Origin: Thermoflexus sp040289485
Lineage (GTDB): Bacteria > Chloroflexota > Anaerolineae > Thermoflexales > Thermoflexaceae
DNA length: 9,009 nucleotides
Reading direction: 5' to 3'
NCBI RefSeq assembly: GCF_040289485.1
Contig: NZ_PSLG01000078.1
Span: 1-9,009, forward strand
Below are positions 6,232 through 9,009 of the stretch, piece by piece. Position 1 is the stretch's first letter. Each line of letters begins with the position of its first letter. Made by a program: the position numbers and the translations under genes. The notes beneath the pieces are model-generated. The model saw only the letters and a list, made by a program, of their open reading frames with translations. It was not told the origin of the DNA and searched no databases.

Positions 6232-8702
6232 GGCCCGGACGGGTCTGGGTCTTCGGGCTGCTTCTGGGGGCGCTGGGGGGCTGCCGCTGGGCTGACGCAG
6301 ATCAGCCGGTCCACCCGGCGGGGCGCTTCGTTTTGGAGCCAGGGCACGCCATCGGGCAGACCTTCGTGGCGCGCCGTGCCGGCCTGGCGGGGATCGCGTT
6401 CTGGCTGGATCCGGAGCCCGGCGCGCAAGGGGAGCTCGAGGTCCAATTGGTCCCGGCTTCGGATTCGGGGGCTCCTGCGGGATCTGTGTTCCGGAGCGCC
6501 CGGCTCCGCCTGCCGAAGGGGAGTCCTGCGGGCTTTTATCGTTTTCTTTTTGAGCCGATCCCAGGGTCCCATGACCAGGACTATCTGGCGCTCCTCCGCT
6601 TCCAGGGGAGCGGACGCCTGCGGATCGGCACGGGACCGCCGGAGGCTTACCTCGATGGCGCCCTCTATGTAGACGGGGATCCTAAGGAAGCCCAGGCCAC
6701 CTTTCGGTTGATCTACGATCCGCTGTGGATCCTAACCGATGTCGCACGGGGGGCGTTGAAGGGATTGTTCCTTCTCGGCCTGAGCGCTTGCCTTTATGTG
6801 GGACCGGGCTTGTGGCTGCTGGATCTGGGCGGGATCCCTCGCCACGCGCAGGGCGGGGGACTGGGGCGGGCGGCCTTGGCGGCCGGCGTGGGGCTGGCCC
6901 TTTATCCTGTTCTTTTCCTTTGGTCGGACCTTTTGGGACTGCGGTGGGGGCCATGGGGGGTTGGAGGGATCGGCGCCGTCGGTTTTCTTCGGCTTCTTTG
7001 GGAGGGATGGCGGAGGTGGAGAACAGGCCGCGGTTTCCAACCCTCCGGGGCGGACTTGGCCCTGATCGGGACGCTGGGGCTGGGGTGGGGGGTCCGGCTG
7101 TGGGCCGTGCGGAACCTGGAAGCCCCCATGTGGGGCGATGGGTTCCAACACACCGTGATCACCCAGTTGTTCTTAGACCATGGGGGGCTTTTTCGGAGCT
7201 GGGCCCCGTATGCCCCGATCGAAAGTTTCACCTATCATTTCGGCTTTCACAGCACGATGGCCGTCCTCGCCTGGGCCACGGGATGGTCCGTGGAGAAGGT
7301 GGTTCTCCTCGGCGGCCAGGTTCTGAACGGATGGTCGGCCTGGACGTTGTATCCTCTAGCGGTCCGGCTGGCCGGCGGCTCCCCTTGGGCGGGTGTTGTG
7401 ACGGTGCTCCTGCCCGCCCTTTTGTGGCCGATGCCCATGTTCTATGTCAACTGGGGCCGATACCCGCAGTTGGCGGGGCAGGTCATCCTTCCGGTGGTGG
7501 TGTGGCTGATGTGGGAATGGTTGGAAGCCCCGCGGATCTCCCGGCGGGCGGGCCTGGTGACGGCCTTAACGGTGGCCGGCCTGGCGTTGACCCATTATCG
7601 GGTCCTGGTTTTCTTTGGAGCCTCTCTGATCGGATGGGGGCTCGTTCGGGGTTGGGCCCTTCCGCCTTCCGCCCGGGTGCGGGCGATCCTTCGGGCGGCC
7701 GCGGTCGCCCTGGTGGCGGCCGCGCTGTTGGCCCCTTGGTTGCTGCGCTTGGGAGAGGGGGGACTGCCGGCTTTTCTCCAGCGCCAGATGGCGGGAGGGG
7801 ATACGGGGGGAGGGGATCTGCCGGGCTGGGGAGATCTCCAACGTTACCTTCCGGAATGGGGCTGGATCCTCCTGGGGCTGGCCGTGGCCATCGGAGGGAT
7901 GCGGCGGCCTCAGGAAGTCGCCCTCGTGGCTGCCTGGTGGGGGGTGGCCTTCCTGACCGCGCATCCTTCGGCGCTCCGTTTGCCGGGGGCTATGGTGGTC
8001 AGCGGTTTCGCCTTCTGGATCGCGCTGTACATCCCGGCGGCCCTCATGGTCGGTATGGCGGCGGGTTTGGGGGGACGAGAGCGACATGGGTGGGGCTATC
8101 TGCTGGCGATCCTGGTTGGGATCGCTGGGATATGGGGTGGGGTGGATCGGCAGCGAGACATCCAGCCAGGGGTCTACGCCCTGGTCACCCGCCCGGATCG
8201 CCGGGCGATGGCGTGGATCCGAGCGCACACCCCGCCAGAGGCCCGCTTTTTGATCAACGGGTTCCTGGCCTATGAAGGCCAGGATGCCGTGGGGAGCGAT
8301 GGCGGTTGGTGGCTTCCCCTGCTGGCCCGCCGGGCCGCCTTCATCCCCCCGCTGCCTTATGCCATCGAACGCCCGCGCGATCCGAACCTGCCCGTCCGAC
8401 TTCGGGAGGCGATCCGACGGCTGGCCGCTCGGGATCCCCAGGCCCTGGCCGACCTTGCCCGGGAAGGCTGGTGCTATCTCTACATCGGTCAGCGTCGGGG
8501 ACATGTCAACACCCCTCAGGCGCTTTTTGAGGATCTTAATTATTGGGGAGGATTTTTAAAAGAAATCTACAAAAATGATCTTGTTCTGGTTTTTAAAATT
8601 GTCTCATGTAACGATGAGAGGAAGGAATCCCGAGGCTATCGCGGGTTACTTCTAAAGTGGTATTGTGCGGAGGAGGGGTGGCGTATAAACTATAGGCTGT
8701 GA
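6228..8702 (+). CDS. Polytopic GT-C glycosyltransferase-like protein with lipoprotein-like N-terminus and beta domain
   Basis: The product has 824 residues. Residues 1-19 (basic start, VWVFGLLLGALGGC) look like a lipoprotein signal, with Cys 19 as the possible lipidation site. Residues about 30-165 form an extracytoplasmic beta domain with GQTFVA (43-48), FLFEPIPGS (106-114) and TFRLIYDPL (158-166), in the same order as in the upstream protein. From about 172 to 640 there are some 13 to 15 hydrophobic segments. Between the early ones lies MWGDGFQHTVITQLFLDHGG (301-320); such an acidic/His loop is where GT-C enzymes place their catalytic Asp. NWGRYPQLAGQ (408-418) and LTHYR (454-458) also look conserved. 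Residues about 640-790 form a soluble C-terminal domain typical of these proteins (INGFLAYEG, then EGWCYLYIG). The last 30 or so residues are encoded by an unusually AT-rich stretch and look like an added tail. The reaction is inferred as sugar transfer from a polyprenyl carrier; the substrate is unknown. It might instead be an O-antigen-ligase- or PMT-like transferase. Confidence 0.85.
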   Translation: MRPGRVWVFGLLLGALGGCRWADADQPVHPAGRFVLEPGHAIGQTFVARRAGLAGIAFWLDPEPGAQGELEVQLVPASDSGAPAGSVFRSARLRLPKGSPAGFYRFLFEPIPGSHDQDYLALLRFQGSGRLRIGTGPPEAYLDGALYVDGDPKEAQATFRLIYDPLWILTDVARGALKGLFLLGLSACLYVGPGLWLLDLGGIPRHAQGGGLGRAALAAGVGLALYPVLFLWSDLLGLRWGPWGVGGIGAVGFLRLLWEGWRRWRTGRGFQPSGADLALIGTLGLGWGVRLWAVRNLEAPMWGDGFQHTVITQLFLDHGGLFRSWAPYAPIESFTYHFGFHSTMAVLAWATGWSVEKVVLLGGQVLNGWSAWTLYPLAVRLAGGSPWAGVVTVLLPALLWPMPMFYVNWGRYPQLAGQVILPVVVWLMWEWLEAPRISRRAGLVTALTVAGLALTHYRVLVFFGASLIGWGLVRGWALPPSARVRAILRAAAVALVAAALLAPWLLRLGEGGLPAFLQRQMAGGDTGGGDLPGWGDLQRYLPEWGWILLGLAVAIGGMRRPQEVALVAAWWGVAFLTAHPSALRLPGAMVVSGFAFWIALYIPAALMVGMAAGLGGRERHGWGYLLAILVGIAGIWGGVDRQRDIQPGVYALVTRPDRRAMAWIRAHTPPEARFLINGFLAYEGQDAVGSDGGWWLPLLARRAAFIPPLPYAIERPRDPNLPVRLREAIRRLAARDPQALADLAREGWCYLYIGQRRGHVNTPQALFEDLNYWGGFLKEIYKNDLVLVFKIVSCNDERKESRGYRGLLLKWYCAEEGWRINYRL
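8521..8640. other. AT-rich segment at the 3' end of the large membrane-protein gene
   Basis: By hand count, 18 of 60 bases are G or C in 8521-8580 and 24 of 60 in 8581-8640, against roughly 70 percent elsewhere. It includes T and A runs (for example TTTTTAAAAG and TTTTTAAAATT). It is still coding, but may also hold promoter elements for the gene at 8725, or mark a recombination junction. No convincing -35/-10 pair or terminator hairpin was found. Confidence 0.6.
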
Positions 8703-8713
8703 AACTCTGAGAC

Positions 8714-8718
8714 GGAGG
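8714..8718 (+). promoter_or_regulatory. Ribosome binding site of the gene at 8725
   Basis: GGAGG lies six bases before ATG 8725, in the 22-base spacer after the preceding stop. With the signal peptide that follows, it fixes this start even though the gene is cut by the window end. Confidence 0.7.
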
Positions 8719-8724
8719 TGCCCG

Positions 8725-9009
8725 ATGCGTCGGAAGCTCTTGCGTCTTTTGGTGACATGGGGGGCGATCCTGGGGGTTATCGGACAGGCTCAGGGGGCCC
8801 CGCCGGGGAGTTTCACAGTGGATTTCAACATCCAAAACATCGGCGGATCTCCGGCGAATATTGTGGTTACGTTCTATAATCCTGACGGATCGACCGCCGG
8901 GACCAAAACCTTCAACGTGGCGGCTGGTGGCTCGGCCTATTTCAACCCCGCCCTGCATCCCCTCGATGGGGGAGGGAGCCTTCCCAGCGGGTGGATGGGC
9001 TCTGCGGTG
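8725..9009 (+). CDS. Secreted surface protein, N-terminal part (3' partial)
   Basis: Ninety-five codons are visible and the frame is still open at the window edge. Residues 1-22 are a classical signal peptide: MRRKLLR, a hydrophobic core VTWGAILGVIG, then a small-residue cleavage region QAQGA. The mature part is beta-strand-like and rich in Asn, Gly, Ser and Thr (FTVDFNIQNIGGSPANIVVT, then FYNPDGS). It ends in LPSGWMGSAV. I recall similar "SGWxGSAV" repeats in Chloroflexota cell-surface proteins built of tandem beta domains, which suggests a surface-layer or adhesin-like protein; that is recollection, not a search result. It follows the glycosyltransferase-like gene by 22 bases and could be a substrate of the upstream machinery or simply a neighbour. 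Confidence 0.8.
   Translation, partial: MRRKLLRLLVTWGAILGVIGQAQGAPPGSFTVDFNIQNIGGSPANIVVTFYNPDGSTAGTKTFNVAAGGSAYFNPALHPLDGGGSLPSGWMGSAV

Noticed and set aside
8551..8567. Small inverted repeat GATTT/AAATC that might be a terminator.
   Set aside because: It has only five A/T-dominated pairs, lies within coding sequence, and has no U-tract at the right place.
8661..8696. Possible promoter with TATAAA at 8684-8689 and TATTGT at 8661-8666.
   Set aside because: The -35 match is poor and the AT-rich background makes such hits likely by chance. It is too weak to annotate.

Overview
The window is a densely coded, very GC-rich stretch in which every gene I support lies on the + strand. It contains one 163-base assembly gap (N run, 212-374). 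Composition (G-runs, C/G-ending codons), a secreted protein with an FLPLALR segment just before its catalytic domain, and a set of polytopic glycosyltransferase-like proteins together suggest a Chloroflexota bacterium, probably a thermophilic Anaerolineae/Thermoflexus-like lineage. That assignment is inference from style, not from a marker gene.

Layout: (1) 1-965, a sugar-nucleotide epimerase/dehydratase of the UDP-glucose 4-epimerase type, cut at its 5' end and interrupted by the gap; (2) 926-2707, a membrane-anchored TPR protein with a C-terminal carbohydrate-binding-like beta domain; (3) 2708-4051, a DUF2142-type polytopic GT-C-like membrane protein; (4) about 4041/4054-5471, a secreted clan GH-A-like glycoside hydrolase whose 5' end looks frameshifted; (5) 5503-6231, a small protein with an extracytoplasmic beta domain between two membrane segments; (6) 6228-8702, a large polytopic GT-C-like protein with a lipoprotein-like N-terminus and a beta domain resembling that of gene 5; (7) 8725-9009, the start of a secreted, probably surface-exposed protein that runs off the window.

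Genes 1 to 6 are overlapping, abutting or at most 31 bases apart (overlaps of 40 and 4 bases, one direct stop/start abutment), so they very likely form one transcription unit. The parts fit a surface-glycan or glycoprotein job. An epimerase would make an activated sugar, two GT-C-like proteins would use lipid-linked sugars outside the membrane, and a TPR/beta-domain protein and a GH-like protein would bind or trim the product. No substrate can be named from the sequence. Gene 7 follows a short AT-rich segment and may be separately expressed.

No tRNA, rRNA, CRISPR array, insertion sequence or convincing terminator was seen. Apart from the N run there is no non-coding stretch longer than about 30 bases.
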